Shown: piece after piece, positions 1 through 8,418 of the stretch | Numbering within the stretch: position 1 is the stretch's first letter | How the letters are laid out: each line of letters starts with the position of its first letter | Assembly: GCF_003116015.1 (NCBI RefSeq) | Contig: NZ_LGQZ01000099.1 | Coordinates: 1 to 41,072, forward strand | Reading direction: 5' to 3' | Source: Azospirillum sp. TSO22-1 | GTDB taxonomy: Bacteria > Pseudomonadota > Alphaproteobacteria > Azospirillales > Azospirillaceae | DNA length: 41,072 nucleotides | Notes under the pieces: model-generated | Seen by the model: only the letters and a program-made list of their open reading frames with translations | Databases searched by the model: none | What the model was told of the DNA's origin: nothing | Position numbers and translations under genes: made by a program

Positions 1-1
1 G

Positions 2-634
2 GTGCTCGGCGCGGCGGCGCTGCCGGCGCGCGGCGGCGCCCGCACGCCCTGGGCGCGCCTGCTGGCGCGCGCGCCGGCGGCGTACGCCAGCAGCCTGTGC
101 GGCGGGCTGCTGCTCGGCGCGTTCTATGGGCTGGGGCCGCTCTACGCCGCGGCGGTGGGCGGCGGAGCGTCCGCCTCGGGGCCGTTCATGGCGGCGGCGA
201 TGCTCGGCGGCGTGGCGGCGCTCGGCCCGGTGGGGCGCGGCGCCGACCACGGGCACCGGGAGCGCTGGCTGACCGCGGCGCTGGCCGCCACCGCCGCGGC
301 GACGGTGGTGCTGGCGCTGGCACCGGCCGGCGACCTGCTGGCGCTGTGCATGGGCGGGGTGCTGCTGGGGGCGTCGGCCTGCACGCTGTACCCGTTGGCG
401 TCGGGCTGCGTGAACGACGCGGTGCGCGCCGACGAGCGGCTGGCGGCCAACAGCCTGCTTCTGCTGCTGAACGCCGCCGGGGCCAGCGCCGGGCCGATGC
501 TGGCCGGCTGGGCGATGACGCACCTGGGCACCGGGCGGTTCCTGCTGCCGGCGGCCATGGCGTGCATCGTCGCCTCGGCCGCCGTGGTCGGAACGCGCCC
601 GATGCCCGAACTGCGTGCGTCCGGGTCGGTTTAG
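2..634 (+). CDS. MFS transporter, C-terminal part (5' end outside window)
   Basis: Open from the window edge to a TAG at 632-634, so only the C-terminal 210 residues or so are seen. They form about six hydrophobic helices separated by short loops. Between the second and third helices lies a charged loop (GRGADHGHRERW, near residue 80) like the cytoplasmic loops of major facilitator superfamily carriers. The Ala/Gly/Leu-rich helices and the segment CTLYPLASGCVNDAV fit the second half of a YcaD-type MFS permease in the inner membrane. The substrate cannot be told from this fragment. Its stop codon overlaps the stop of the converging VUT-family gene by 4 bases. The GTG at base 2 is probably internal rather than the true start. 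Confidence 0.75.
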   Translation: MLGAAALPARGGARTPWARLLARAPAAYASSLCGGLLLGAFYGLGPLYAAAVGGGASASGPFMAAAMLGGVAALGPVGRGADHGHRERWLTAALAATAAATVVLALAPAGDLLALCMGGVLLGASACTLYPLASGCVNDAVRADERLAANSLLLLLNAAGASAGPMLAGWAMTHLGTGRFLLPAAMACIVASAAVVGTRPMPELRASGSV

Positions 635-1098
635 GCCGCCGCGTACGCCCGCCCCTCGCGGGCGCGCATCAGCAGCCAGACCGCGGTCACGCCGGCCAGT
701 TTGGAAGCGATGCTGGCGGTCCACACGGCGGGCGACCAGACGCCGATCATGCCGAAGAAGATCGCCGTGTCGGCCGGCACCGACAGGGCGGCGCTCAGCC
801 ACAGCCGGTCGCGCAGCGGGCGCCTGGTGACGGTGAAGACCGCCCAGTCGATGGTCTCCGACACCGCGAAGGCGGCGACGCTGGCCAGCGCCACGAACGG
901 GTCGGCCAGCAGGTAGGACAGCACGCTGCCCGCGGCCATGGCGGCCAGCGACCCGTGCCCGAAGCGCACCTGCACCATGTCGCGCAGGATGAAGATGAAG
1001 CCGACCCAGCAGGACCAGACGAGGTCCAGGTGCGGGGCCATGCTGAAGGCGTAGTTGATGGCAACCACGCTGCCGATGTAGGCGGCGAGCCAGATCAT
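631..1098 (-). CDS. VUT-family (YhhQ-like) putative queuosine-precursor transporter
   Basis: A 155-residue integral membrane protein with about five to six helices. FILRDMVQ (near residues 35-45) and SETIDWAVF (near residue 88) match the Vut_1/DUF165 pattern of an Arg-Asp pair after one helix and a Ser-Glu-x-x-Asp motif in the middle. Characterised members (YhhQ) import queuosine precursors for tRNA modification; that role is inferred here. An ATG at 1098 was chosen over the in-frame codon at 1116 because GGAGGA lies 4 bases upstream of it. The leader carries two copies of a 20-bp hairpin-forming repeat. The gene ends inside the stop codon of the converging MFS gene, with no terminator between them. 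Confidence 0.7.
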   Translation of the reverse strand: MIWLAAYIGSVVAINYAFSMAPHLDLVWSCWVGFIFILRDMVQVRFGHGSLAAMAAGSVLSYLLADPFVALASVAAFAVSETIDWAVFTVTRRPLRDRLWLSAALSVPADTAIFFGMIGVWSPAVWTASIASKLAGVTAVWLLMRAREGRAYAAA

Positions 1099-1114
1099 GG
1101 AATCCTCCGATGCC

Positions 1115-1175
1115 ACCCGCCTGAACGCGGGCGCGTAGACGCGAAACCGGGGCAGACCCGCCTGAACGCGGGCGC
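1115..1175. repeat. Two direct copies of a 20-bp hairpin repeat
   Basis: ACCCGCCTGAACGCGGGCGC occurs at 1115-1134 and again, identical, at 1156-1175 (period 41). Each copy folds as CCCGC-CTGAAC-GCGGG. Both lie just upstream of the VUT-gene start, in its minus-strand leader. Confidence 0.8.
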
Positions 1176-1202
1176 CCCGGCGCCTGCTTTAACACGGAAG
1201 CG

Positions 1203-1290
1203 GCGGCGCCGTCACTCCTTCCGGCGCCGCGCGGGAAGCGCGCCGTTTTGGTCGCATGTGCCCTGCACGCCTTTGGTGTATAATGATTAT
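1203..1290. promoter_or_regulatory. Promoter region of the diguanylate cyclase gene, with stem-loop and TATAAT
   Basis: The divergent gap 1099-1346 holds a 9-bp stem-loop (arms 1203-1211 and 1222-1230) and a perfect -10-like TATAAT at 1279-1284. The TATAAT is embedded in the small palindrome ATAATGATTAT (1280-1290). No good -35 is visible at 16-18 bases, so an activator or another sigma factor may be needed. The TATAAT is 62 bases upstream of the plus-strand ATG at 1347. The palindrome could serve either strand. Confidence 0.35.
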
Positions 1291-1346
1291 CCTGTTGCAC
1301 GAACGCCGACGAGCCGGCAGCCTGCACGCATCCGCACGGGGACGGA

Positions 1347-2945
1347 ATGGGGGAACGGAGCGAAAAGAAAGCGACCGCACCGGCCGCCTTGCGCGGACAC
1401 TGGCGGATTCCGGCGGCGATCCTCGCCGTCGTCACGCTGATGATCGGCGGGCTGTGGACGGCGCTTCTGCACGACCTGGAACGCGACCGGGAGGCGCTGA
1501 CCGCCTCCGCCGGCGTCGATGCCCTGAACCTCGCCCGTGCGTTCGAGGAGCACGTCGTCCGCACCGTCGACGACATCGATTCCATCCTGCTGCTGCTGCG
1601 CCACGACTGGGTGAAGGAGCCGGAGCGGTTCGCCGAGCGGGCCGCCATCATGCAGACCGCGCTGGGGCGCAGCCTGCGGCTCCAGGTCTCGATCATCGAC
1701 CGCGACGGCCATCTGACCGCCAGCAACATCCCCGACGCCGAGCGCCTGTATCTCGGCGACCGCCCGCACTTCAAGGTCCACCAGATCGACGGCGGCGACG
1801 CGCTGTACGTCAGCGAGCCGGTGCTCGGCCGGGTGACGAAGCGGTGGACCCTGCAGTTCACCCGGCGCGTCCCCGCCCCGGACGGCGGCTTCGGCGGCGT
1901 GATCGTCCTGGCACTCAGCCCCGACTATTTCGCCGACTTCTACAAGACCATCGACGTCGGCCACAGCGGCGCGGTCACGCTGATCGGCCTGGATCGCGTC
2001 ATCCGCGCCCGCGCCTCGAAGCTGCCGGCACCGGAAAACCCCCTGGGCCGGCTGGTGCCGGGCGAGCGCCCGTTCTTCAACCCCGCCGCCCCGGCGGCCG
2101 GGGTGTACCGCGCGCCCAGTTCCGTCGACAACGTGCAGCGCATCGGCGCGTACCGCCGCCTCGCCAACCACCCGCTGGTGGTGCTGGTGGTGCTGGCCGA
2201 GAGTGAGGTGCTGGCGCCGTACCTGGAGCGGCGCGGCACGACGCTGGCCGTCGGCGCCGCGGTGTCGGCGCTGCTGGCGCTGGCGGGGGTGCTGCTGGCG
2301 CGGTCGTATCACCACAACCTGGCGATGCGCGACACGCTGGCCGTGAAGGCCGACGAGCTGGCCGCCGCCGGCGAGCGGGTGCAGGACGCCAACCGCAAGC
2401 TGAAGGAACTGGCGCGCCTCGACCCGCTGCTCGGCATCTTCAACCGCCGCCATTTCGACGAGGCGCTGGAGGTGGAACTGCTGCGCGCCCGGCGCGCCGG
2501 CACCCCGACGGCGCTGCTGATGCTCGACATCGACCACTTCAAGGCGTTCAACGACACCTACGGCCATCAGGCCGGCGACGAGTGCCTGCGCCGCGTCGCC
2601 AAGGCGGTGTGCGCCGCCGCCCGCCGCCCGGCCGATCTGGTGGCGCGCTACGGCGGCGAGGAGATCGCGGTGGTGCTGCCCGACACCGGTGCCGAGGGCG
2701 CCGCCGACGTGGCCGAGCGCATCCACACCACGCTGGCCAGCCTCGGCATCTCCAACGTGGGGGCGGCGAGCGGCCGGCTGACAGTGAGCATCGGCGTCGC
2801 CGTGGCGCCGCCCGGACCCGAGGTGACCGCCGCCCACCTGATCGCCACCGCCGACCGCATGCTGTACGAGGTCAAGCGGACCGGGCGCAACGGCACCCGC
2901 CTGACGTCGCTCGGCTATGCCGCCGACGTGATGGCCGCCAGTTGA
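1347..2945 (+). CDS. Membrane-bound diguanylate cyclase (sensor + GGDEF)
   Basis: 532 residues. A short basic N-terminus leads into a first membrane helix (about 20-41). A periplasmic sensor of about 250 residues follows, resembling dCACHE-type ligand domains, then a second helix (about 299-319) and a linker helix. The C-terminal GGDEF domain (about 365-520) has LDIDHFKAFND, the active-site GGEEI at 436-440 and an RxxD inhibitory site (RPAD, 427-430) exactly five residues before GGEEI. It should therefore make c-di-GMP from two GTP and be product-inhibited; GGEEF-type variants are normally active. No EAL domain is present. The ligand is unknown. The ATG at 1347 has a weak GGGGACGGA upstream. 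The gene ends 4 bases before the stop of convergent cysS. Confidence 0.9.
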   Translation: MGERSEKKATAPAALRGHWRIPAAILAVVTLMIGGLWTALLHDLERDREALTASAGVDALNLARAFEEHVVRTVDDIDSILLLLRHDWVKEPERFAERAAIMQTALGRSLRLQVSIIDRDGHLTASNIPDAERLYLGDRPHFKVHQIDGGDALYVSEPVLGRVTKRWTLQFTRRVPAPDGGFGGVIVLALSPDYFADFYKTIDVGHSGAVTLIGLDRVIRARASKLPAPENPLGRLVPGERPFFNPAAPAAGVYRAPSSVDNVQRIGAYRRLANHPLVVLVVLAESEVLAPYLERRGTTLAVGAAVSALLALAGVLLARSYHHNLAMRDTLAVKADELAAAGERVQDANRKLKELARLDPLLGIFNRRHFDEALEVELLRARRAGTPTALLMLDIDHFKAFNDTYGHQAGDECLRRVAKAVCAAARRPADLVARYGGEEIAVVLPDTGAEGAADVAERIHTTLASLGISNVGAASGRLTVSIGVAVAPPGPEVTAAHLIATADRMLYEVKRTGRNGTRLTSLGYAADVMAAS

Positions 2946-2949
2946 AGCG

Positions 2950-4323
2950 TCACGCCCGCTTCCAGGTGGTGCCCTGCGGCCCGTCCTCCAGCACGATGCC
3001 CTGGTCGAGCAGGTGCTTGCGGATGCGGTCGGCCTCGGCGAAGTTCTTGGCACCCCGCGCCGCCTTGCGGTCGGCGATCAGCTGCTCGATCTCCGCGTCG
3101 GCGAGCTGCGCGGCGCCCTTCGGCGCCCAGCGGAACCACGCCTCCGGGTCCTGCTCCAGCAGGCCCAGCGCGCGGCCGGCGGCCAGCAGCCCGCCCTTCG
3201 CCATCGCCTTGTTGGCCGGCGCCTCGGCCTTGTGGACCGCCGCGGCGAACTCGTGCAGGTGCGCGATGGCGAGCGGGGTGTTGAGGTCGTCCTCCAGCGC
3301 CGCCAGCATGTCGAAGGGCAGGTCCTGCTCCAGCGGTTCCGGCTCGCCGCGCAGCGCACCGTACCAGCGGTCGAGCGTCGCCTTGGCGGCGCGCAGGCCG
3401 TCGCGGGTGAAGTCCAGCGGCTGGCGGTAGTGGGCGGACAGCAGCGTCAGGCGGATCGCCTCGCCGGGGAACTCGTCCAGCAGGTCGTGCACGGTGAAGA
3501 AGTTGCCCAGCGACTTGGACATCTTCTCGCCCTCGACCGTCACGAAGCCGTTGTGCACCCAGTAGCGCGCGAGGTGCGCGCCGTCGTGCGCGCAGCGGCT
3601 CTGCGCGATCTCGTTCTCATGGTGCGGGAAGATCAGGTCCAGCCCGCCGCCGTGGATGTCGAAGGTGACGCCCAGGTGCTCCTTCGCCATGGCCGAGCAC
3701 TCGATGTGCCAGCCCGGCCGGCCGCGGCCCCACGGCGAGTCCCAGCCCGGCACGCCGTCGGCGCTGGGCTTCCACAGCACGAAGTCCTGCGGGTCGCGCT
3801 TGTAGGGCGCCACGTCGACGCGCGCCCCGGCGATCAGCTCGTCGATGGAGCGGCGGGAGAGCTGGCCGTACTCCGCCATGGAGGGCACGGAAAACAGGAC
3901 GTGCCCGTCGGCAGCGTACGCGTGGCCGGCGTCGATCAGGCGCTGGATGATGGCGATCATCTGGCCGATGTGGTGCGTGGCGCGCGGCTCGATGTCGGGG
4001 CGCAGCGCGTTCAGGGCGCCCATGTCCTCGTGGTACAGGCGCGCCGTACGCTCGGTCAGGGCCTCGATGGGCTCGCCGGACTCGCGGGAACGGTCGATGA
4101 TCTTGTCGTCCACGTCGGTGATGTTGCGGACGTACGTCACCTTCGGGTACAGGCGCTTGAGCAGCCGGTACAGCACGTCGAACACCACCACCGGCCGGGC
4201 GTTGCCGATGTGCGCCGTGTCGTACACCGTGGGGCCGCACACGTACATGCCGACGCTGTCCGGCGACAGCGGCTCGAAACGCTCCTTGCGGCGGTTCAGC
4301 GTGTTGTACAGGTCGAGCGGCAT
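2950..4323 (-). CDS. cysS: Cysteinyl-tRNA synthetase
   Basis: 457 residues, the normal length for CysRS. The N-terminus MPLDLYNTLNRRKE is typical. The zinc-ligand cysteine is C29 in YVCGPTVYD, the ATP-binding HIGN is at 38-41 and KMSKS is at 267-271. A C-terminal helical DALR-like domain follows. The enzyme charges tRNA-Cys with cysteine using ATP in the cytoplasm. An in-frame ATG at 4347 would overlap gltX by 17 bases. The start at 4323 is preferred because it gives the family N-terminus and has GAGGA 4 bases upstream. It is the last gene of a lipoprotein-gltX-cysS run on the minus strand and lies 7 bases after gltX, so it is almost certainly co-transcribed with gltX. Confidence 0.96.
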   Translation of the reverse strand: MPLDLYNTLNRRKERFEPLSPDSVGMYVCGPTVYDTAHIGNARPVVVFDVLYRLLKRLYPKVTYVRNITDVDDKIIDRSRESGEPIEALTERTARLYHEDMGALNALRPDIEPRATHHIGQMIAIIQRLIDAGHAYAADGHVLFSVPSMAEYGQLSRRSIDELIAGARVDVAPYKRDPQDFVLWKPSADGVPGWDSPWGRGRPGWHIECSAMAKEHLGVTFDIHGGGLDLIFPHHENEIAQSRCAHDGAHLARYWVHNGFVTVEGEKMSKSLGNFFTVHDLLDEFPGEAIRLTLLSAHYRQPLDFTRDGLRAAKATLDRWYGALRGEPEPLEQDLPFDMLAALEDDLNTPLAIAHLHEFAAAVHKAEAPANKAMAKGGLLAAGRALGLLEQDPEAWFRWAPKGAAQLADAEIEQLIADRKAARGAKNFAEADRIRKHLLDQGIVLEDGPQGTTWKRA

Positions 4324-4330
4324 GGGGTCC

Positions 4331-5674
4331 TCAGGCGGTCTCACCATTTAGGCGGCGCACGGCGCGCACGCGGCCGATCAGGGGTAGCAGGTTCTTCAAC
4401 TCCGGTCCATGCTCCCGCCCGGTGAGCGCGAGGCGCAGGGGATGGAACAGCTCCTTGCCCTTGCGGCCGGTGGCCTGCTTCACCGCGTTCGTCCAGGCAC
4501 CCCAGGTGGCGGCGTCCCACGGCTCCTCCGGCAGCAGGCCGGCGGCGGCCTGGGTGAAGGCGGCATCCTCGACCAGCGGGGCGACCGGCGCGTGCGTGAC
4601 GCTCCACCACGCGGCGACGTCGGCGAGCGTCTCCAGGTTCGGCCGCACCGCCTCCCAGAACGCCGCGTCGACGCCGTGGAAGCCGCGCCCGTCCAGCTCG
4701 GCGCGCACCGCCTCGAAGGGGGTGGCGTGCAGCAGGCGGGCGTTGAGGCGCTTCAGCTCCTCCAGATCGAACTTCGGCGTGGCGCGCGAGACCTTCTCCA
4801 TGGCGAACTCGGCGACCAGCTCGTCCAGGGTCAGCCGCGGCTCGATGGCGTCGGAGGTGCCGAGCTTGGCGAGCAGGCTGGCCAGCGCCATCGGCTGGAT
4901 GCCCTCCTCCTCGCGAAGCGAGGTCACGGACAGGCTGCCCAGGCGCTTGGAGAGCCCCTGCCCGCCCGCGTCGGTCAGCAGCGGCAGGTGCGCGAAGCCC
5001 GGCACCGCGGCGCCCAGCGCCTGCCAGATCTGGATCTGCACGGCGGTGTTGGCGACGTGGTCCTCGCCGCGGATGACGTGCGTGATGGCGAAGTCGGCGT
5101 CGTCCACCACCGAGGTCAGCGTGTAGAGCGGCCGCCCGTCCTCGCGGATCAGCACCGGGTCGGACAGCGCCGTCCCCTCGAAATGCACCGGCCCGCGCAC
5201 GAGGTCGGTCCACTCCACGGGCGCGTGCTCCAGCTTGAAGCGCCAGTGCGGTTTGCGGCCCTCGCCTTCCAGCCGGGCGCGGTCGGCGTCGGTCAGCCGC
5301 AGCGCCGAACGGTCGTAGATCGGCGGCCGGCCCTGCGACAGCAGGCTGGCGCGCTTCAGCGACAGCTCCTCGGCCGTCTCGTAGCAGGGGTACAGCCGCC
5401 CGGCGGCCTTCAGCGCGTCCGCGGCCTCGTCGTAGCGGGCGTAGCGGTCGCTCTCCCGCGCGAAGCGGTCCCAGCTCAGGCCGAGCCACGTCAGGTCCGC
5501 CTCGATCCCCTGGGCGTACTCGGGCTTCGAGCGTTCCTCGTCGGTGTCGTCCATGCGCAGCAGGAACGAGCCGCCGGCCTTGCGGGCGAACAGCCAGTTG
5601 ACCAGCGCGAGGCGCACGTTGCCGACGTGCAGCAACCCGGTGGGCGACGGAGCGAAACGGACGGCGACGGACAT
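4331..5674 (-). CDS. gltX: Glutamyl-tRNA synthetase
   Basis: 447 residues, class I synthetase. RFAPSPTGLLHVGN at the N-terminus carries the HIGH-equivalent HVGN (16-19), and LSKR at 241-244 is the KMSKS equivalent. IRGEDHVANTAVQ lies in the catalytic fold and a C-terminal anticodon-binding helical region follows. Alphaproteobacteria often carry two gltX genes, one of which charges tRNA-Gln for later amidation. Which type this is cannot be decided from the sequence, but the HVGN/LSKR pair and short length fit the second-type enzyme. The start at 5674 gives the standard MSVAVRFAPSPTG opening; the upstream in-frame ATG at 5716 would add an unusual Arg-rich stretch. No strong Shine-Dalgarno sequence is present. 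Confidence 0.94.
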   Translation of the reverse strand: MSVAVRFAPSPTGLLHVGNVRLALVNWLFARKAGGSFLLRMDDTDEERSKPEYAQGIEADLTWLGLSWDRFARESDRYARYDEAADALKAAGRLYPCYETAEELSLKRASLLSQGRPPIYDRSALRLTDADRARLEGEGRKPHWRFKLEHAPVEWTDLVRGPVHFEGTALSDPVLIREDGRPLYTLTSVVDDADFAITHVIRGEDHVANTAVQIQIWQALGAAVPGFAHLPLLTDAGGQGLSKRLGSLSVTSLREEEGIQPMALASLLAKLGTSDAIEPRLTLDELVAEFAMEKVSRATPKFDLEELKRLNARLLHATPFEAVRAELDGRGFHGVDAAFWEAVRPNLETLADVAAWWSVTHAPVAPLVEDAAFTQAAAGLLPEEPWDAATWGAWTNAVKQATGRKGKELFHPLRLALTGREHGPELKNLLPLIGRVRAVRRLNGETA

Positions 5675-5768
5675 GGCGGAACGCCTGGCACGGGAACGGG
5701 GGTGTCGGGATAGCATGGAACAGGCGGAGGCGCGAGAGGGCTCCGCCCGCCATGCCGTCCCCGCCGTC

Positions 5769-6482
5769 TCACCGCCCCGCGCAGTACTCCGCCGGATCCA
5801 CCACGCCGACCACCGTCACCTCGGTGTCCTTGGGCACCACGTATTCCTGGGCGCCGCGGATGTCCGCCACCGCCGGGTCCCAGTTGTAGGTGTAGCCGAG
5901 GCGGGTCCACGGGTAGCCGGTCTTCGCCACGTCGGGATTCAGCTGGTGCGCGCCGACCGCCCAATTGGCGAACCACGCCACGTACTCCGGCGAGCCCGTC
6001 ACCGTGTTGCCGCAGGCCTTGGCGTACGGGTCCGGATCGGCGCAGGGACGGAAGACGCCGGCGCTGGTCGGGCCGGTCTTCTGCGGGCCGTCGATGCGCA
6101 GGCGCACGAAGCGGCGCTTGGCGAGATCGGTCTCCGTGGCGGGCTTGAGGCCGAGCAGCTGGTTGAGCCGGGGCACCACCTCGCCCTTGGGAAAGGAGCG
6201 GCAGATCCCGCTCACCTCCGGCTCGACGGTGATCCAGGTCTCGCGCGCCAGTTTCACCGTGCCGCCGACGCTGCCCGCCGCCCAGTCCGGGTAGGTGGTG
6301 TAGGTCAGCGCCTGCACCGGGTAGGCAAGCGGCGTCAGCGGCCGGACATTCGATTCCTCGAACACCGCGGAGCGGGCGACGGAACGGTCGTAAAGTTCGG
6401 TCTGCGATGCGCACGCCGCCAGGGCCAGCGCAAGGGTTGCGGCAAAAATCGTCCGGCTGCGCACAGCGAAATCCCCCACCAT
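5769..6482 (-). CDS. Uncharacterised lipoprotein
   Basis: 237 residues from the ATG at 6482. A short Arg-containing N-terminus and a hydrophobic stretch end in LALAAC-AS, a good lipobox with the cysteine at about residue 23, so export by Sec and lipidation are likely. The mature part has several cysteines (in GICRSF, RPCADP, KACGN and the C-terminal YCAG), possibly paired in the periplasm, and aromatic-rich segments such as YPWTRLGYTYNW. No catalytic motif or known family is recognised. It lies upstream of gltX with 94 bases between, and diverges from ipdC. In-frame codons up to 6710 are rejected because they would put the signal sequence inside the protein. No clear ribosome-binding site is seen. 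Confidence 0.75.
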   Translation of the reverse strand: MVGDFAVRSRTIFAATLALALAACASQTELYDRSVARSAVFEESNVRPLTPLAYPVQALTYTTYPDWAAGSVGGTVKLARETWITVEPEVSGICRSFPKGEVVPRLNQLLGLKPATETDLAKRRFVRLRIDGPQKTGPTSAGVFRPCADPDPYAKACGNTVTGSPEYVAWFANWAVGAHQLNPDVAKTGYPWTRLGYTYNWDPAVADIRGAQEYVVPKDTEVTVVGVVDPAEYCAGR

Positions 6483-6538
6483 CGAAATACACGTCACGGT
6501 AGCATGACTCGATAACGGGGCTTGATCCAGAGCATTGT

Positions 6539-6557
6539 GCGGAGCCGCCGCCTCCGC
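6539..6557 (+). promoter_or_regulatory. Stem-loop in the ipdC leader
   Basis: GCGGAG (6539-6544) and CTCCGC (6552-6557) form a 6-bp stem with a 7-base loop, 52 bases before the ipdC ATG, in the divergent gap 6483-6609. A. brasilense ipdC is auxin-inducible through upstream elements. The TGTCCC-type element described there is not visible in this gap. Confidence 0.3.
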
Positions 6558-6609
6558 CACTCTGCCGCCCGCGGGGGAAACGCAAAAAACCCGAAGGGAA
6601 GTGGAGACA

Positions 6610-8235
6610 ATGAGGCTCGCAGAGGCTTTGCTGCACGCGCTGAAGGAGCGCGGCGCGCAAACGGTGTTCGGCATTCCGGGCGACTTCGCCCTGCCGTTCT
6701 TCAAGGTCATGGAAGAGACGAAGATCCTGCCGCTGGTGACGCTGAGTCACGAGCCGGCGGTCGGCTTCGCGGCGGACGCGGCGGCGCGCGCCGGCACCAC
6801 GCTGGGCGTGGCGGCCGTCACCTATGGTGCTGGCGCGCTGAACATGGTCAACGCGGTGGCCGGGGCGTACGCCGAGAAGTCGCCGGTGGTGGTGATTTCC
6901 GGCGCGCCAGGCGCCGGCGAGGGCGGCGGGCTGCTGCTGCACCACCAGGGCAAGACGCTGGACACCCAGTACCGCGTCTTCCAGGAGATCACCGTGGCGC
7001 AGGCGCGCCTGGACGATCCCGCCACCGCGCCGGCCGAGATCGCCCGCGTGCTGGGCGCCGCGCAGGCGCTGCAGCGCCCGGTCTACCTGGAACTGCCGCG
7101 CGACATGGTGAACCGCGAGGTCGGGCCGGTCGGCCCCGACCCGGTGTTGCCGGTGGATGGCGACGCGCTCGCCGCCTGCGCCGACGAGGTGCTGGCGCAG
7201 CTGCGCAAGGCGACGTCGCCGGTGCTGATGGTGTGCGTCGAGGTGCGCCGCTACGGCCTGGAGGACAAGGTGGCGGAGCTGGCGCGCCGGCTGGGCGTGC
7301 CGGTGGTCACCTCGTTCATGGGGCGCGGCCTGCTGTCCGGCAAGCCGTGGCCCCCGCGCGGCACCTACCTGGGCGTCGCCGGCGACCCGGCGATCACCAA
7401 GCTGGTCGAGGAGTCGGACGGGCTGTTCCTGTTGGGCACCCTGCTGTCGGACACCAACTTCGCGGTGTCGGAGCGCAAGCTCGACCTGCGCAAGACCATC
7501 CACGCCTTCGACCGCGAGGTGACGCTGGGCTACCACAGCTACCGCGACATCCCGCTCGACCGGCTGGTGGACGCGCTGCTGGAGCGGCTGCCGGCGTCGG
7601 ACCGCGTGGCGGAGGCGCAGGGCCGCGCCTACCCCGCCGGCCTGATCCGCGACGCGCAGCCGATCGGCCCGATGGACATCGCCTGCGGCGTCAACGACAT
7701 GGCGGCGAAGCACGGCGACCTGATGATCGCCTCGGACATCGGCGACTGCCTGTTCACCGCCATGGACATCCGCGACGCCGGGCTGATGGCGCCGGGCTAT
7801 TACGCCGGCATGGGCTTCGGCGTGCCGGCCGGCCTGGGCGCGCAGGCGGCGACGGGCAAGCGCCTGCTGATCCTGGTCGGCGACGGCGCGTTCCAGATGA
7901 CCGGGTGGGAGCTGGGCAACGCGCGGCGCTTCGGCCTCGACCCCATCGTCGTCCTGTTCAACAACGCCAGCTGGGAGATGCTGCGCACCTTCCAGCCGGA
8001 GTCCGCGTTCAACAACCTCGACGACTGGCACTACGCCGACATGGCGAAGAGCCTGGGCGGCGACGGCATGCGGGTGTCCACGCGGGGCGAGCTGGGCGCC
8101 GCGCTCGACACGGCGTGGGAGACGCGCGGGCGCTTCCAGCTGATCGAGGCGATGATCCCGCGCGGCGTGCTGTCCGACACGCTGGCCCGCTTCGTCAAGG
8201 GGCAGAAGCGCCTGCACAAGAAGCCCGCGGAGTAG
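6610..8235 (+). CDS. ipdC: Indolepyruvate/phenylpyruvate decarboxylase (ThDP enzyme)
   Basis: 541 residues. Segments such as GIPGDFALPFFKV, SHEPAVGFAADAAAR and ASWEMLRTFQPESAFN are those of Azospirillum IpdC, the enzyme that decarboxylates indole-3-pyruvate to indole-3-acetaldehyde (auxin synthesis) and also acts on phenylpyruvate. The three ThDP-enzyme domains are in order: pyrimidine-binding with catalytic Glu48, a central domain, and the PP-binding domain with GDG at 424-426 followed by about 27 residues and NN (magnesium/ThDP motif). The ATG at 6610 is preceded by GTGGAG. The start is supported by family alignment from memory (MKLAEALL-type N-terminus). It is transcribed alone: a long palindrome follows, then elbB. 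Substrate preference between indole- and phenylpyruvate cannot be read from the sequence. Confidence 0.93.
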   Translation: MRLAEALLHALKERGAQTVFGIPGDFALPFFKVMEETKILPLVTLSHEPAVGFAADAAARAGTTLGVAAVTYGAGALNMVNAVAGAYAEKSPVVVISGAPGAGEGGGLLLHHQGKTLDTQYRVFQEITVAQARLDDPATAPAEIARVLGAAQALQRPVYLELPRDMVNREVGPVGPDPVLPVDGDALAACADEVLAQLRKATSPVLMVCVEVRRYGLEDKVAELARRLGVPVVTSFMGRGLLSGKPWPPRGTYLGVAGDPAITKLVEESDGLFLLGTLLSDTNFAVSERKLDLRKTIHAFDREVTLGYHSYRDIPLDRLVDALLERLPASDRVAEAQGRAYPAGLIRDAQPIGPMDIACGVNDMAAKHGDLMIASDIGDCLFTAMDIRDAGLMAPGYYAGMGFGVPAGLGAQAATGKRLLILVGDGAFQMTGWELGNARRFGLDPIVVLFNNASWEMLRTFQPESAFNNLDDWHYADMAKSLGGDGMRVSTRGELGAALDTAWETRGRFQLIEAMIPRGVLSDTLARFVKGQKRLHKKPAE

Positions 8236-8269
8236 GGGCCGCCCTGAAATCCATGCCTTGGGCAGTGTA

Positions 8270-8336
8270 AACACAGAGGCACGGAGACACAGAGGAACAC
8301 GGAGTTTTTTTCTCTGTGTCTCTGTGCCTCTGTGGT
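8270..8336. repeat. ACAGAG-type long palindrome, copy 1
   Basis: The left arm (about 8271-8295: ACAGAGGCACGGAGACACAG and onward) is the reverse complement of the right arm (about 8311-8335) with one G/T wobble. It gives a stem of about 25 bp with a loop that contains a run of seven T. Each arm is itself built of degenerate 8-9-base units around ACAGAG. A second, variant copy lies at 32695-32779. Placed between ipdC and elbB, it could also end ipdC transcripts. Confidence 0.85.
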
Positions 8337-8418
8337 TCATCCTTCGCCACATCGAGGATTTCCCCCTCTCCCACGGGGGAGGGAGGCTGAAAAAACCAAC
8401 GACACGGAGGAACCGAGC

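Noticed and set aside
1099..1200. preQ1 riboswitch before the VUT gene
   Set aside because: Only two GC-rich hairpin repeats are seen; the A-rich tail and conserved loop of preQ1 classes are missing.
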